In this document: positions 40,944 to 51,397 of the stretch, piece after piece
How positions within the stretch are numbered: position 1 is the stretch's first letter
Layout: the number at the start of each line of letters is the position of its first letter
Source: Candidatus Nanopelagicaceae bacterium
GTDB lineage: Bacteria > Actinomycetota > Actinomycetes > Nanopelagicales > Nanopelagicaceae
NCBI GenBank assembly: GCA_018883345.1
Contig: VEQG01000003.1
Location: forward strand, 1 to 64,000
DNA length: 64,000 bases
Direction of reading: 5' to 3'
Program-made: the position numbers and the translations under genes
Notes under the pieces: model-generated
Databases searched by the model: none
Told to the model about the DNA's origin: nothing
The model's input: the letters and a program-made list of their open reading frames with translations, nothing else

Positions 40944-41801
40944 TTTAACTAGATCAAACGCTAAAGCAACTAGTGCACACCAAATAATTAAGAACCCAAC
41001 CCAACGGGCAGCTGGCATCGCTTCATGGTTTATCCAAACTCCGATTGAAAATTGCAGGGTTGGCGTGATGTATTGCAGTAGACCTAATGTTGAATAAGGT
41101 AATCGGGTGGCAGCGCCATTAAATAAAAGTAACGGTATTGCAGTGACCGCACCTGCCGCAGTCAAGAGCAGAGTTAATCCAAGATTATTTCCCCATTGGC
41201 CTTCGCCGCGACTGCCCAGATAGAACAAGAATCCTGCATAAGGGATAAATGAGATCAAAGTTTCGATTGCTAGACCTTCAAGCGCCCCTAGATTTAAGCG
41301 TTTTTTGATTAAGCCATATGAGCCCCATGAAGCGGCAAGGGTAAGTGCAATCCATGGCAAGCGACCATAATCAAAAGTTAAAACCAATACGCCGAGCGCA
41401 CCCATTCCGACCGCCAACCACTGCAATTTGCGCAACTTCTCTTTTAATAAAATTACGCCAAAAGCAATGATAAATAAGGGGTTTATGTAATATCCAAGGG
41501 CAGCTTCGACTACATGACCATTGTTTGTTGCCCATATGTAGACCAACCAATTAATTGAAATTAAAGCAGAGGCAATAGTTAATCTAAGAAAAATTCGCTT
41601 TGTAAACATCAACGCAAACATATTGCGAAGTTGTTTCTGGAAAGCCAAAATCAAAATACAGAACACAGAGGTCCATGCTGCTCGATGCGAAACGATTTCT
41701 TGCGGTGAAGCTGGTTGCAATAATGGCCAGTAAAGTGGAAACAGTCCCCAAAGAACGTGGGCCGATACTCCGAAAGTTAAACCGAGTTTGTATTTATTCA
41801 A
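40920..41801 (-). CDS. rarD: RarD-type EamA family transporter
   Basis: A ten-segment drug/metabolite-superfamily permease of 293 residues, beginning with FGVSAHVLWGLFPLYW, the RarD-type N-terminus. The substrate is not established for the family. It starts with TTG 15 bases after the yajQ stop, so the two may be co-transcribed. Confidence 0.85.
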   Translation of the reverse strand: MNKYKLGLTFGVSAHVLWGLFPLYWPLLQPASPQEIVSHRAAWTSVFCILILAFQKQLRNMFALMFTKRIFLRLTIASALISINWLVYIWATNNGHVVEAALGYYINPLFIIAFGVILLKEKLRKLQWLAVGMGALGVLVLTFDYGRLPWIALTLAASWGSYGLIKKRLNLGALEGLAIETLISFIPYAGFLFYLGSRGEGQWGNNLGLTLLLTAAGAVTAIPLLLFNGAATRLPYSTLGLLQYITPTLQFSIGVWINHEAMPAARWVGFLIIWCALVALAFDLVKSTNTVNN

Positions 41802-41816
41802 TTTAATTGTCGTTAA

Positions 41817-42305
41817 TTATCGATAGTTAACAAACTGAACAGCGAAGTCAAGAGAGGCGTTCTTAACAAGTGCAATTACCTCTTGTAAGTCATCTCGAGA
41901 TTTACTGCTAACTCGAAGTTCATCACCTTGAATCTGCGTCTTAACTGCTTTGGGACCTTCATCTTTGATTAGCTTGGCTACTTTTTTAGCGTTCTCAGTC
42001 GAGATGCCCTCTTTGAGTGGAACATTTATTTTTGTCAGCTTGCCAGATTGCTGTGGCTCAGATGGATCCAGATGTTTTAAGGAGACATTTCGTTTGATCA
42101 TCTTCTCTTTTAAAACTTCGAGGGCAGCTTTGGCGCGCTCTTCGGTTTCGGACTCAATTTTTATGGTTTCGCCCGCCATCTCTAGCTTGGTGCCGGTGCC
42201 TTTAAAATCGAATCGGGTATCTAGTTCGCGGGATGCTTGATTGACCGCGTTATCTAATTCCGCGCGATCAATTTTTGAAACGATATCGAAACTGCTATCA
42301 GCCAT
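41817..42305 (-). CDS. yajQ: YajQ family nucleotide-binding protein
   Basis: A 162-residue cytoplasmic protein of the UPF0234/YajQ family; homologues bind cyclic di-GMP or nucleic acids. The N-terminus [11 protein letters not shown] and C-terminus [10 protein letters not shown] are diagnostic. The track's start at 42344 lies inside a terminator hairpin, so I use the ATG at 42305, which has TAGCGT seven bases upstream. Confidence 0.92.
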   Translation of the reverse strand: MADSSFDIVSKIDRAELDNAVNQASRELDTRFDFKGTGTKLEMAGETIKIESETEERAKAALEVLKEKMIKRNVSLKHLDPSEPQQSGKLTKINVPLKEGISTENAKKVAKLIKDEGPKAVKTQIQGDELRVSSKSRDDLQEVIALVKNASLDFAVQFVNYR

Positions 42306-42312
42306 GTGTGCA

Positions 42313-42318
42313 ACGCTA
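42313..42318 (-). promoter_or_regulatory. -10 element of yajQ (leaderless)
   Basis: TAGCGT on the minus strand ends seven bases before the ATG at 42305 and abuts the T-tract of the upstream terminator. Confidence 0.5.
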
Positions 42319-42327
42319 TCAAAAGAA

Positions 42328-42355
42328 AAACCCGCCTCACGCATGAGGCGGGTTT
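42328..42355 (-). terminator. Rho-independent terminator of the DUF5679 gene
   Basis: A perfect 12-bp stem (AAACCCGCCTCA and its complement) with a 4-base loop is followed on the minus strand by TTTTTCTTTT. It is the clearest terminator in the window. Confidence 0.92.
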
Positions 42356-42381
42356 AACTACGAATGCTTACTTATAAAGCG

Positions 42382-42543
42382 TTACTGTGCTTTACCAAGA
42401 ATGCGGTTCACCTTGGTGCCGCAAACTGGGCAGATGCCCTGCGCCATGCGACGACCAGAGTCAGAAACCTTTACGGTTCCTTCGAATTCACGCTTCTCCT
42501 TGCACTTTACGCAGTAAGCGTCACCTTTATATGTCTCTGCCAT
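42382..42543 (-). CDS. DUF5679 small zinc-ribbon protein
   Basis: A 53-residue protein with two CxxC pairs (C11/C14 in CVKC, C38/C41 in CPVC), forming a probable zinc ribbon. It resembles the actinobacterial DUF5679 family, whose function is unknown. The start at 42543 (MAETYKGDAY) is preferred over 42567 because GGAGATGG is placed as a ribosome-binding site before it. It is monocistronic with its own strong terminator, which suggests high expression. It is divergent from groEL. Confidence 0.85.
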   Translation of the reverse strand: MAETYKGDAYCVKCKEKREFEGTVKVSDSGRRMAQGICPVCGTKVNRILGKAQ

Positions 42544-42662
42544 ATGTACCATCTCCAATCGACACACCCGGGTGGACCCCTCGGCGTTCAGATAGAAGAT
42601 TACCCCTCACCACGCACAAAACCACGCTCATTTGGGGGAGGTTGAGCGTATTTCTCATGGAT

Positions 42663-42691
42663 TTGAGCCTATTCGCCCCTTCAATTACCCT
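42663..42691 (+). promoter_or_regulatory. groEL promoter (-35/-10)
   Basis: TTGAGC and TACCCT are separated by 17 bases. The predicted start site, near 42698, falls at the left edge of the CIRCE element. Confidence 0.6.
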
Positions 42692-42696
42692 AAGCC

Positions 42697-42723
42697 TTAG
42701 CACTCGGGGGTCGAGAGTGATAA
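42697..42723 (+). promoter_or_regulatory. CIRCE element (HrcA operator) of groEL
   Basis: TTAGCACTC-N9-GAGTGATAA matches the CIRCE consensus TTAGCACTC-N9-GAGTGCTAA at 17 of 18 positions. It predicts HrcA-mediated heat-shock control. Confidence 0.93.
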
Positions 42724-42770
42724 TTCGGCCCAACATTAAAGAAACTTATACAGAACGCATAAGGAGATAA

Positions 42771-44393
<1,623 letters not shown>

Positions 44394-44422
44394 TTAATTA
44401 GATTCCAAACTGAAACTGCGTA

Positions 44423-44428
44423 TAAACT
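44423..44428 (+). promoter_or_regulatory. -10 element of the DUF3027 gene (leaderless)
   Basis: TAAACT ends six bases before the ATG at 44435. Confidence 0.6.
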
Positions 44429-44434
44429 TCCCCT

Positions 44435-45094
44435 ATGTCTTTTGATGCAACCGATTTAGCTCTTAGCGCTGCTGTCGAAACAGCTGGCGCGAAGGAGCTG
44501 GTCGGTGCATTCATTAGCGTTGATTATGATGATGAAAATCGTCTAGCGAATTATCTTTTTGAATCAAATCTGCCTGGTTATAACGGTTGGCGTTGGTCTG
44601 TAACCATAACTAAGTTAGATGAAATTTCACCTGCAACCATTTGCGATGTAGTTGTAATTCCAGGCCCAGATTCTTTGTTAGCGCCAAAATGGATTCCTTA
44701 TGCAGATCGGTTGCAGCCTGGCGATGTTGGCGTTGGCGACATTGTTCCAAGCCAGCCTGATGATCCTCGTTTAGTTCCAGGATTCGCAGCACTTCCACAA
44801 GATGAAGAGCTAGATCCAACTCAGTTATGGGAGTTAGGTCTTGGTCGCTTAAGAGTGTTATCAATCGAAGGTCGCGACCAAGCAGCTAGCCGTTGGTATG
44901 AAGGGGACCGTGGTCCTAATGCGCCAATTGCGAAAGCTGCTCCAAAACCATGCGGCTCATGTGGTTACTTTCTGCCTATTGCAGGCTCATTGCGAAGCGC
45001 ATTTGGCGTTTGTGCAAATGCAATCTCTCCCGAAGATGCAAAAGTGGTTTCCGTGGATCACGGATGCGGTGCACATTCGGAAGCGACCGTTTAA
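44435..45094 (+). CDS. DUF3027 domain protein
   Basis: A 219-residue actinobacterial protein of unknown function. Recognisable segments are GYNGWRWSVTI, LAPKWIPYADRLQPGD and, at the C-terminus, two CxxC-like parts, KPCGSCGYF and FGVCAN, followed by DHGCGAH, which may bind metal. In other actinobacteria the family is also found next to a cold-shock protein gene, as here, so a link to RNA or stress biology is possible but unproven. Confidence 0.8.
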   Translation: MSFDATDLALSAAVETAGAKELVGAFISVDYDDENRLANYLFESNLPGYNGWRWSVTITKLDEISPATICDVVVIPGPDSLLAPKWIPYADRLQPGDVGVGDIVPSQPDDPRLVPGFAALPQDEELDPTQLWELGLGRLRVLSIEGRDQAASRWYEGDRGPNAPIAKAAPKPCGSCGYFLPIAGSLRSAFGVCANAISPEDAKVVSVDHGCGAHSEATV

Positions 45095-45113
45095 GTCGTC
45101 TAAATCAATAAGT

Positions 45114-45119
45114 TAGAAT
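45114..45119 (+). promoter_or_regulatory. -10 element of the cold-shock gene
   Basis: TAGAAT lies 34 bases before the ATG, giving a leader of about 28 bases that contains AAAGGAG. This is not leaderless, unlike most promoters here. Confidence 0.5.
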
Positions 45120-45153
45120 TTGTCTCTCAATTCGCAGATCAAAGGAGCTCGCT

Positions 45154-45543
45154 ATGCCAACAGGTAAAGTGAAGTGGTTTAGCCTGGAAAAGGGCTTTGG
45201 ATTTATTGAATCCGATGAAGGCGAAGATGTTTATTTGGCAGCAACTGCTCTCCCAGAAGGTGTCACAACGGTAAAGCCTGGCACCAAACTTGAATTCGGT
45301 GTTGCTGACGGTCGTCGTGGCCCACAAGCGCTCTCTGTGCGTGTAATTGAAGCGCCAACATCTTTAGCAGCTTCATCACGTGCTGCAACCGATGACTTAG
45401 CTTCAATTATCGAAGACTCAATCAAAATTCTAGATCGCGTCGGTAACAATATTCGTCGCGGTAAATACCCAACTACAGTTGAAGCACAACGTTTAGGTAA
45501 AGTGCTTCGTGGTATTGCACAGCAAATCGAAGATAACGCTTAG
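45154..45543 (+). CDS. Cold-shock domain protein with C-terminal extension
   Basis: A 129-residue protein. The N-terminal cold-shock fold (1-65) has the RNP1 motif KGFGFIES. The RNP2 strand reads DVYLAATAL instead of the usual DVFVH, so nucleic-acid stacking residues are altered. A linker and a helical C-terminal extension (about 80-129) follow. Such long actinobacterial forms differ from the 67-residue CspA type. It has an AAAGGAG ribosome-binding site. The PGPGW gene starts 12 bases downstream. Confidence 0.88.
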   Translation: MPTGKVKWFSLEKGFGFIESDEGEDVYLAATALPEGVTTVKPGTKLEFGVADGRRGPQALSVRVIEAPTSLAASSRAATDDLASIIEDSIKILDRVGNNIRRGKYPTTVEAQRLGKVLRGIAQQIEDNA

Positions 45544-45555
45544 GAACATAAGCAA

Positions 45556-45807
45556 ATGTTTAGTTACGTCAAAAAAGTTTGGCGTAAATTGCCGCACCCG
45601 CTTCGCTGGCTAACTGCTGCTACTGTCGGTTTCACATTGCTGGTACTAGGCATTGTGTTCTTAGTTATTCCTGGCCCAGGAATTCCATTGATAATTGCGG
45701 GTCTTGCGATTTTGGCTACCGAATTTACATGGGCTGAAATTTGGTTAGCGAAAACCAAGGGACATGTAAGTCGCGCCGTAAATCGAGTTAAAAAGAAGAA
45801 GTCTTAA
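45556..45807 (+). CDS. PGPGW-type small membrane protein
   Basis: An 83-residue protein with two hydrophobic segments separated by the family signature VIPGPGIPLIIAGLAIL, with a basic C-terminus ending in KKKKS. It belongs to the putative transmembrane PGPGW family (TIGR02611-like); its role is unknown. It is probably co-transcribed with the cold-shock gene. The stop overlaps the convergent DUF2530 gene. Confidence 0.82.
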   Translation: MFSYVKKVWRKLPHPLRWLTAATVGFTLLVLGIVFLVIPGPGIPLIIAGLAILATEFTWAEIWLAKTKGHVSRAVNRVKKKKS

Positions 45808-45983
45808 AGACCGCTGCGTCGATCTCTGCGCACGGTGTAGATAATTCCTACAAAGCCAAGTGCTGCGCCAACAACGCAAGTCCAAATGAATTTAGATTCT
45901 GCATCAATAAGCAGGCCGATGATTCCAGCAACAATCCAAGCAATTATGCCTGCGATTATTAGCGTTACCATCTTTGTTTTCAT
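45804..45983 (-). CDS. DUF2530-like small membrane protein
   Basis: A 59-residue protein missed by the ORF track. It has two hydrophobic segments (VTLIIAGIIAWIVAGIIGLLI and FIWTCVVGAALGFVGIIYTV) and a basic RRDRRSG tail, resembling actinobacterial DUF2530 proteins with their WTC-x-x-G-x-x-LG core. The function is unknown. TACACT ends six bases before the ATG, supporting expression. Its stop overlaps the PGPGW gene by four bases. Confidence 0.75.
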   Translation of the reverse strand: MKTKMVTLIIAGIIAWIVAGIIGLLIDAESKFIWTCVVGAALGFVGIIYTVRRDRRSGL

Positions 45984-45989
45984 GCGATG

Positions 45990-45995
45990 AGTGTA
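45990..45995 (-). promoter_or_regulatory. -10 element of the DUF2530 gene (leaderless)
   Basis: TACACT on the minus strand ends six bases before the ATG at 45983. It shares two bases with the divergent -10 at 45994. Confidence 0.5.
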
Positions 45996-45999
45996 TTCT
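45994..45999 (+). promoter_or_regulatory. -10 element of the first MFS gene (leaderless)
   Basis: TATTCT ends seven bases before the ATG at 46007. It overlaps the minus-strand -10, so the two promoters should exclude each other. Confidence 0.5.
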
Positions 46000-46006
46000 C
46001 ATCTCA

Positions 46007-47263
46007 ATGTTTTCGAAAATAAGCCCGCATGGAAACTGGAGAGCGCTTCGCCATCGCAATTTTCGAATACTTTATGGAGCAAGCGTCTTAACAAATATCG
46101 GAACTTGGGCGCAACGTATTGCCCAAGATTGGTTAGTGCTCGAGCTAACCAACAATAACGGCACTTACCTTGGCATTGTTACCGCGCTGCAATTCCTGCC
46201 GGTAATGCTTTTAAGTATGCAAGGCGGGGTTTTAGCAGACAAAGTAGATAAGCGAAAAGCCCTGATTATCACCAATTTAGGAAGTGGGCTGACTGCGCTT
46301 TTACTTGGCGTGTTAGTAATCTCAAATGTAGTAACAATGAACTACATTTATATTTTAGCTATTTTACTGGGCGTATTTAGTGCAATCGATGCACCGTTTA
46401 GATCTAGTTTTATCATCGAAGTCGTGGGTAAAGATGATCTTACAAATGCCATGAGTTTAAATAGCGCAAATTTTCACTTTGGCCGTCTGGTTGGTCCAGC
46501 TATCTCTGGTTTTCTGATCGCTGGATTCGGAACTGGTCCATCATTCATAATTAACGGCATTTCATTTATCGTAATTATGTTTACCTTTATGGCGGTAAGG
46601 CAGCACGAACTGCATTTGCCTGAAAAAGAGAAAACCGCAGGCACTCTAAAGGAAGCATTTGCTTACATCAAGAAGCGTCCTGATTTGCAAATGATTATGC
46701 TTACTATTTTCTTTGCCGCAAATTTCGGATTAAACGCACAGATTTTCAATGCATTAATGGCGACAAAAGAATTTGATAGAGGTGCCGCTTCCTACGGAAT
46801 TTTAGGCACTGCCATGGGCATCGGAACCTTAACTGGCGCCCTTTATTCAGCGCGCAGAGATCGAACCGGAAAGCCACTCTTCGTTCCTTTAGCTGCAATG
46901 AATTTTTCAATCTGGGTTTTGGCCTTAGCGATAGCGCCGACCTATGAAATCTATTTGCTTTTGCTTCCGATTAATGGATTCAGTGCATTAACCACAATGA
47001 TTTCAGCCAACACCTATATTCAGGCAAACTCCGATCACGCGATTCGAGGTCGGGTAATGGGTATTTATATGTTCATATTCATGGGTGGCACGCCCATAGG
47101 TTCTCCGATTATTGGGTTCACTGCCGAACATCTTGGCCCACGTATAACAATTGCGGGTTGTGCGCTTATCACTTTTGGTGCCGCGCTCTTTGCCTTCATA
47201 AAATACCGAAAAATAGCGAAAATTCCGGCAGATATTACGGTTTCGTCAGTACTTCAGAACTAA
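46007..47263 (+). CDS. MFS transporter (MFS_3/enterobactin-exporter-like)
   Basis: A 418-residue permease with 11-12 hydrophobic segments and the N-terminus WRALRHRNFRILYGAS typical of the MFS_3 group of exporters. The loop 2-3 motif reads GGVLADKVDKRKAL. The substrate is unknown. I place the start at 46007 (MFSKISPHGNW) rather than the track's TTG at 45974, because the latter lies upstream of the -10. The tail overlaps the convergent MFS gene by 29 bases. Confidence 0.88.
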   Translation: MFSKISPHGNWRALRHRNFRILYGASVLTNIGTWAQRIAQDWLVLELTNNNGTYLGIVTALQFLPVMLLSMQGGVLADKVDKRKALIITNLGSGLTALLLGVLVISNVVTMNYIYILAILLGVFSAIDAPFRSSFIIEVVGKDDLTNAMSLNSANFHFGRLVGPAISGFLIAGFGTGPSFIINGISFIVIMFTFMAVRQHELHLPEKEKTAGTLKEAFAYIKKRPDLQMIMLTIFFAANFGLNAQIFNALMATKEFDRGAASYGILGTAMGIGTLTGALYSARRDRTGKPLFVPLAAMNFSIWVLALAIAPTYEIYLLLLPINGFSALTTMISANTYIQANSDHAIRGRVMGIYMFIFMGGTPIGSPIIGFTAEHLGPRITIAGCALITFGAALFAFIKYRKIAKIPADITVSSVLQN

Positions 47264-48383
47264 CTTTATGCACTGCTAAATAAGCGATTGCAATATAAAC
47301 GGGCACAATTAAATACGCTCGAGAAATTCCAATGTAATCACCGATAAAAGCTAGTAAGAATGGGGCAGAAGCAATTGCAATTCCAGCCGCATAAGCAGAA
47401 TACCCCATCGCTAAATCTGGACGATTATCGCTTAGTCGAATCAATCTAATTGAGATCATTGCAAATTGTCCGCTGATTCCTAATCCAATGAAGAGTAAAA
47501 GCAAAATCGAGATAGTTAAATTATGTGACAACCAAAATGCAGCAAAAGATGCCATCTGTAAAATCAAAAATATTTTTACACGCATGTCGACTGAGAATTG
47601 CTTTAACACCACCGGACCAAACCATCGGCCTAAACCCATACCTGTGCCAAGCGTGGCAATGCATAGAATAGAAATCGCAGGATTGGCACCAGTTCTATCC
47701 ATAATTAAAGTCGCAGCCCAAAATGCCGTTGCAAATTCCGATGAAATAGAAGCGTAGAAACCAAACCATGCGATCCAATATGATTTACTTAATTTGCCAA
47801 CTTGTTTTGGTACATCATGGTCATGAGCGCCCTCAATTTTATTACGGCCAAGGAAATAAACCAGGATCACCATTGGTACGCAGGCTAATAAACCCAACCG
47901 CCAAGAGATGTCATAGAAAGCTAATGTGCCAACAATTACAGTTCCGAAAACATATCCTGCTGAGTTAACCCCATTCATTTGAGAGATAGCTAAATCAGAA
48001 TTCTTAGGATAATGATGTGATAGTTGCGTGATTGCATTATTTATTGTGATGGTAAAGCCGGTGCTTAAGAAGAGCGTTGCAGGAAGAGTGACAGCTACAG
48101 AATTTCCGGTGGCAAAAATGGGAACGCCCAGTGCGAAAATAGTTAAACCAAGCCAGGCGGAATTCTTACGGCCAAATCTATGAACCAAGCTGGTTTGCAG
48201 CGCGCCAGCGATTATTGATGCTAGTCCCATCATGGTTCCATGCAAACCAGCAATCGTGAGTGATGTGTTCTGCTCTACGCGCAATAATGGTTGCGCAGGG
48301 CCAAAACCACCTAGAAAGAAATTAAGAATTGTGACTTGGCCAGTGATTGTCCAAAAAGTTGTATCACGCTTTAATTTATTCAA
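47235..48383 (-). CDS. MFS transporter of unknown substrate
   Basis: A 382-residue permease with about 11-12 hydrophobic segments, beginning TGQVTILNFFLGGFGPAQPLL. The loop 2-3 motif is degenerate (HRFGRKNSAWLG). It is not closely related to the MFS gene it faces. The stop of upstream serC is adjacent (48384), so it is probably the last gene of a pdxH-serC-MFS unit, which makes an amino-acid or vitamin-related role possible but unproven. Confidence 0.8.
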   Translation of the reverse strand: MNKLKRDTTFWTITGQVTILNFFLGGFGPAQPLLRVEQNTSLTIAGLHGTMMGLASIIAGALQTSLVHRFGRKNSAWLGLTIFALGVPIFATGNSVAVTLPATLFLSTGFTITINNAITQLSHHYPKNSDLAISQMNGVNSAGYVFGTVIVGTLAFYDISWRLGLLACVPMVILVYFLGRNKIEGAHDHDVPKQVGKLSKSYWIAWFGFYASISSEFATAFWAATLIMDRTGANPAISILCIATLGTGMGLGRWFGPVVLKQFSVDMRVKIFLILQMASFAAFWLSHNLTISILLLLFIGLGISGQFAMISIRLIRLSDNRPDLAMGYSAYAAGIAIASAPFLLAFIGDYIGISRAYLIVPVYIAIAYLAVHKVSSEVLTKP

Positions 48384-49505
<1,122 letters not shown>

Positions 49506-49508
<3 letters not shown>

Positions 49509-50168
49509 CGGGTAATAACGGTTTGCGTTCCAATCGCAGCTAATCTCTCCCGAATTTTGAGACCGTTCAAATCTAATTCGGTCATGAAGACGAGAATATC
49601 TGCCTTGCCAGAATTCAATTGTGAAAGGTGTCACGAGATATCCACCCCAATGTGGCGGTGTTGGAACTTTACTTCCTTCTGGCCATTTCTCAGCAGCGCC
49701 CTTAAATCTGTTTTCTAATTCTTCTCGATTTGCAAGTGGTGCAGATTGTTGTGAAGCCCAAGCACCAATTTGTGATGACCATGGTCGAGATTGGAAATAT
49801 GCATCTGACTCTTCTGCAGAAACTTTACTTGCATATCCTTGAACAATTACTTGTCTTTCGATTGGATACCAAGGAAAGAGCAGAGAAACTTGAGAATTTA
49901 ATTCGAGTGCTTGTGCTTTCCTTGAATTGTAATTGGTAAAAAAAGTAAATCCTGCTTCGGTAACATCCTTAAGAAGTACGGTACGACTGGAAATTATTTC
50001 TTCCGAACCTAAAGTCGATAGCACCATGGCGTTAGCTTCAACGATTGATGGAACTTCGCTCGCCTCCTTGAGCCAAATTTTGAATGCACCGATTGGGTCA
50101 GTTTCGGGCAGGGCTAACTCTCGCTCGCTGTATGAGCGGCGCATGGCTTGGATCTCTTCCCGGTTCAT
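49506..50168 (-). CDS. pdxH: Pyridoxamine 5'-phosphate oxidase
   Basis: An FMN enzyme making pyridoxal 5'-phosphate. Conserved features are SSRTVLLKDV, FTNYNSRKAQAL, SQIGAWASQQS and the C-terminal EFWQGRYSRLHDRIRF. The 220-residue length is normal. It lies directly upstream of serC, a PLP-dependent enzyme, a sensible pairing. It is divergent from citrate synthase. Confidence 0.95.
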
Positions 50169-50220
50169 GTATCAAAGGTCACTTTACTAGCGCTTTATAT
50201 AAGCCAGCTAATGGTTTTTA

Positions 50221-50250
50221 CCCCTAAAAAACAGGGGCAGAATTAGCCCC
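50221..50250 (+). promoter_or_regulatory. Two overlapping hairpins and -10-like element before citrate synthase
   Basis: CCCCT/AGGGG (50221-50237) and GGGGC/GCCCC (50234-50250) share the central G-run, so only one can form at a time. CAGAAT (50238-50243) ends seven bases before the ATG. If CAGAAT is the -10, the hairpins are DNA palindromes at the promoter rather than RNA structures. Confidence 0.4.
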
Positions 50251-51366
50251 ATGAGCGAAGATTTTAAGCCTGGTCTCGAAGGCGTAATTGCATTTGAATC
50301 TGAAATTGCCGAACCAGATAAGGAAGGTAGCGCACTTCGTTATCGCGGCGTAGATATTGAAGATTTAGTTGGCCGAGTCTCTTTCGGAAATGTTTGGGGA
50401 TTATTAGTTGATGACCAATTTAATCCTGGATTACCTCGTGCCGAAAAATTTCCACTCCCTGTGCACTCAGGTGATGTTCGAGTAGATGTGCAATCTGCAA
50501 TTGCAATGTTGGCACCAGCTTGGGGATTCAAACCATTATTAGATATTACTGATGAAGAAGCTCGCGATAATTTAGCCCGCGCATCTGTAATGGTACTTTC
50601 ATATGTAGCTCAATCAGCTCGCGGATATGCAATGCCTGCAGTACCAGAATCTGAAATTGATAAGGCGCATACAGTCACTGAGCGAATGATGATTCGTTGG
50701 CGCGGTGAACCAGATCCAAAGCATGTCAGAGCAGTAGATGCTTATTTTGTATCTGCAGCCGAGCATGGAATGAATGCATCTACATTTACGGCTCGTGTAA
50801 TTGCATCAACAGGTGCAGATGTCGCGGCTTCATTGTCAGGCGCGATTGGTGCAATGTCAGGTCCACTACATGGTGGTGCACCTTCTCGTGTTCTACATAT
50901 GATCGAAGAAGTTGAAAAACGCGGTGATGCGCGCGCATATGTAAAAGAGTTATTAGACAAGAATGAACGTTTGATGGGATTTGGTCATCGTGTTTATCGA
51001 GCACAAGATCCACGTTCACGTACTCTCCGTCGAACATGCGAAGAATTGAATGCACCACGTTACGAAGTTGCGAAAGCGCTGGAAGAGGCTGCCCTAACTG
51101 AATTGCGTGAACGTCGTCCAGATAGAGTTCTAGAGACAAATGTTGAGTTCTGGGCTGCAGTACTTCTTGATTTTGCGGAAGTGCCACCACATATGTTCAC
51201 ACCAATGTTTACCTCAGCACGTACCGCTGGTTGGTCTGCACATATTTTGGAGCAGAAGCGCACCGGCCGCTTAATTCGTCCTTCCGCACGCTATATCGGC
51301 AAAGGCCCACGTAAGCCTGAAGATGTAACTGGCTGGGATGATTCTGTAGACCAACTACATAAGTAA
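50251..51366 (+). CDS. gltA: Citrate synthase
   Basis: It condenses oxaloacetate and acetyl-CoA at the entry of the citric acid cycle. Active-site histidines are in GPLHGGAPS and FGHRVYRAQDPR, and the catalytic acidic region is in LETNVEFWAAVLLDF. The length of 371 residues fits the shorter actinobacterial/Gram-positive type, although 2-methylcitrate synthase activity cannot be excluded from sequence. It is monocistronic, divergent from pdxH. Confidence 0.92.
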   Translation: MSEDFKPGLEGVIAFESEIAEPDKEGSALRYRGVDIEDLVGRVSFGNVWGLLVDDQFNPGLPRAEKFPLPVHSGDVRVDVQSAIAMLAPAWGFKPLLDITDEEARDNLARASVMVLSYVAQSARGYAMPAVPESEIDKAHTVTERMMIRWRGEPDPKHVRAVDAYFVSAAEHGMNASTFTARVIASTGADVAASLSGAIGAMSGPLHGGAPSRVLHMIEEVEKRGDARAYVKELLDKNERLMGFGHRVYRAQDPRSRTLRRTCEELNAPRYEVAKALEEAALTELRERRPDRVLETNVEFWAAVLLDFAEVPPHMFTPMFTSARTAGWSAHILEQKRTGRLIRPSARYIGKGPRKPEDVTGWDDSVDQLHK

Positions 51367-51384
51367 CTCTTCGCGGAGTTAACA
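51364..51384 (+). repeat. Stem-loop after the citrate synthase stop
   Basis: TAACTC-TTCGCG-GAGTTA forms a 6-bp stem starting at the stop codon. There is no T-tract, so termination is doubtful; it may protect the 3' end. Confidence 0.3.
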
Positions 51385-51385
51385 A

Positions 51386-51391
51386 TAAGAT
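51386..51391 (+). promoter_or_regulatory. -10 element of the GH13 operon (leaderless)
   Basis: TAAGAT ends six bases before the ATG at 51398. Confidence 0.55.
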
Positions 51392-51397
51392 GTCGGC

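Noticed and set aside
42306-42344. Upstream start of yajQ as given in the ORF track
   Set aside because: These codons fall in a perfect terminator hairpin and T-tract, and family members begin at MADSSFD.
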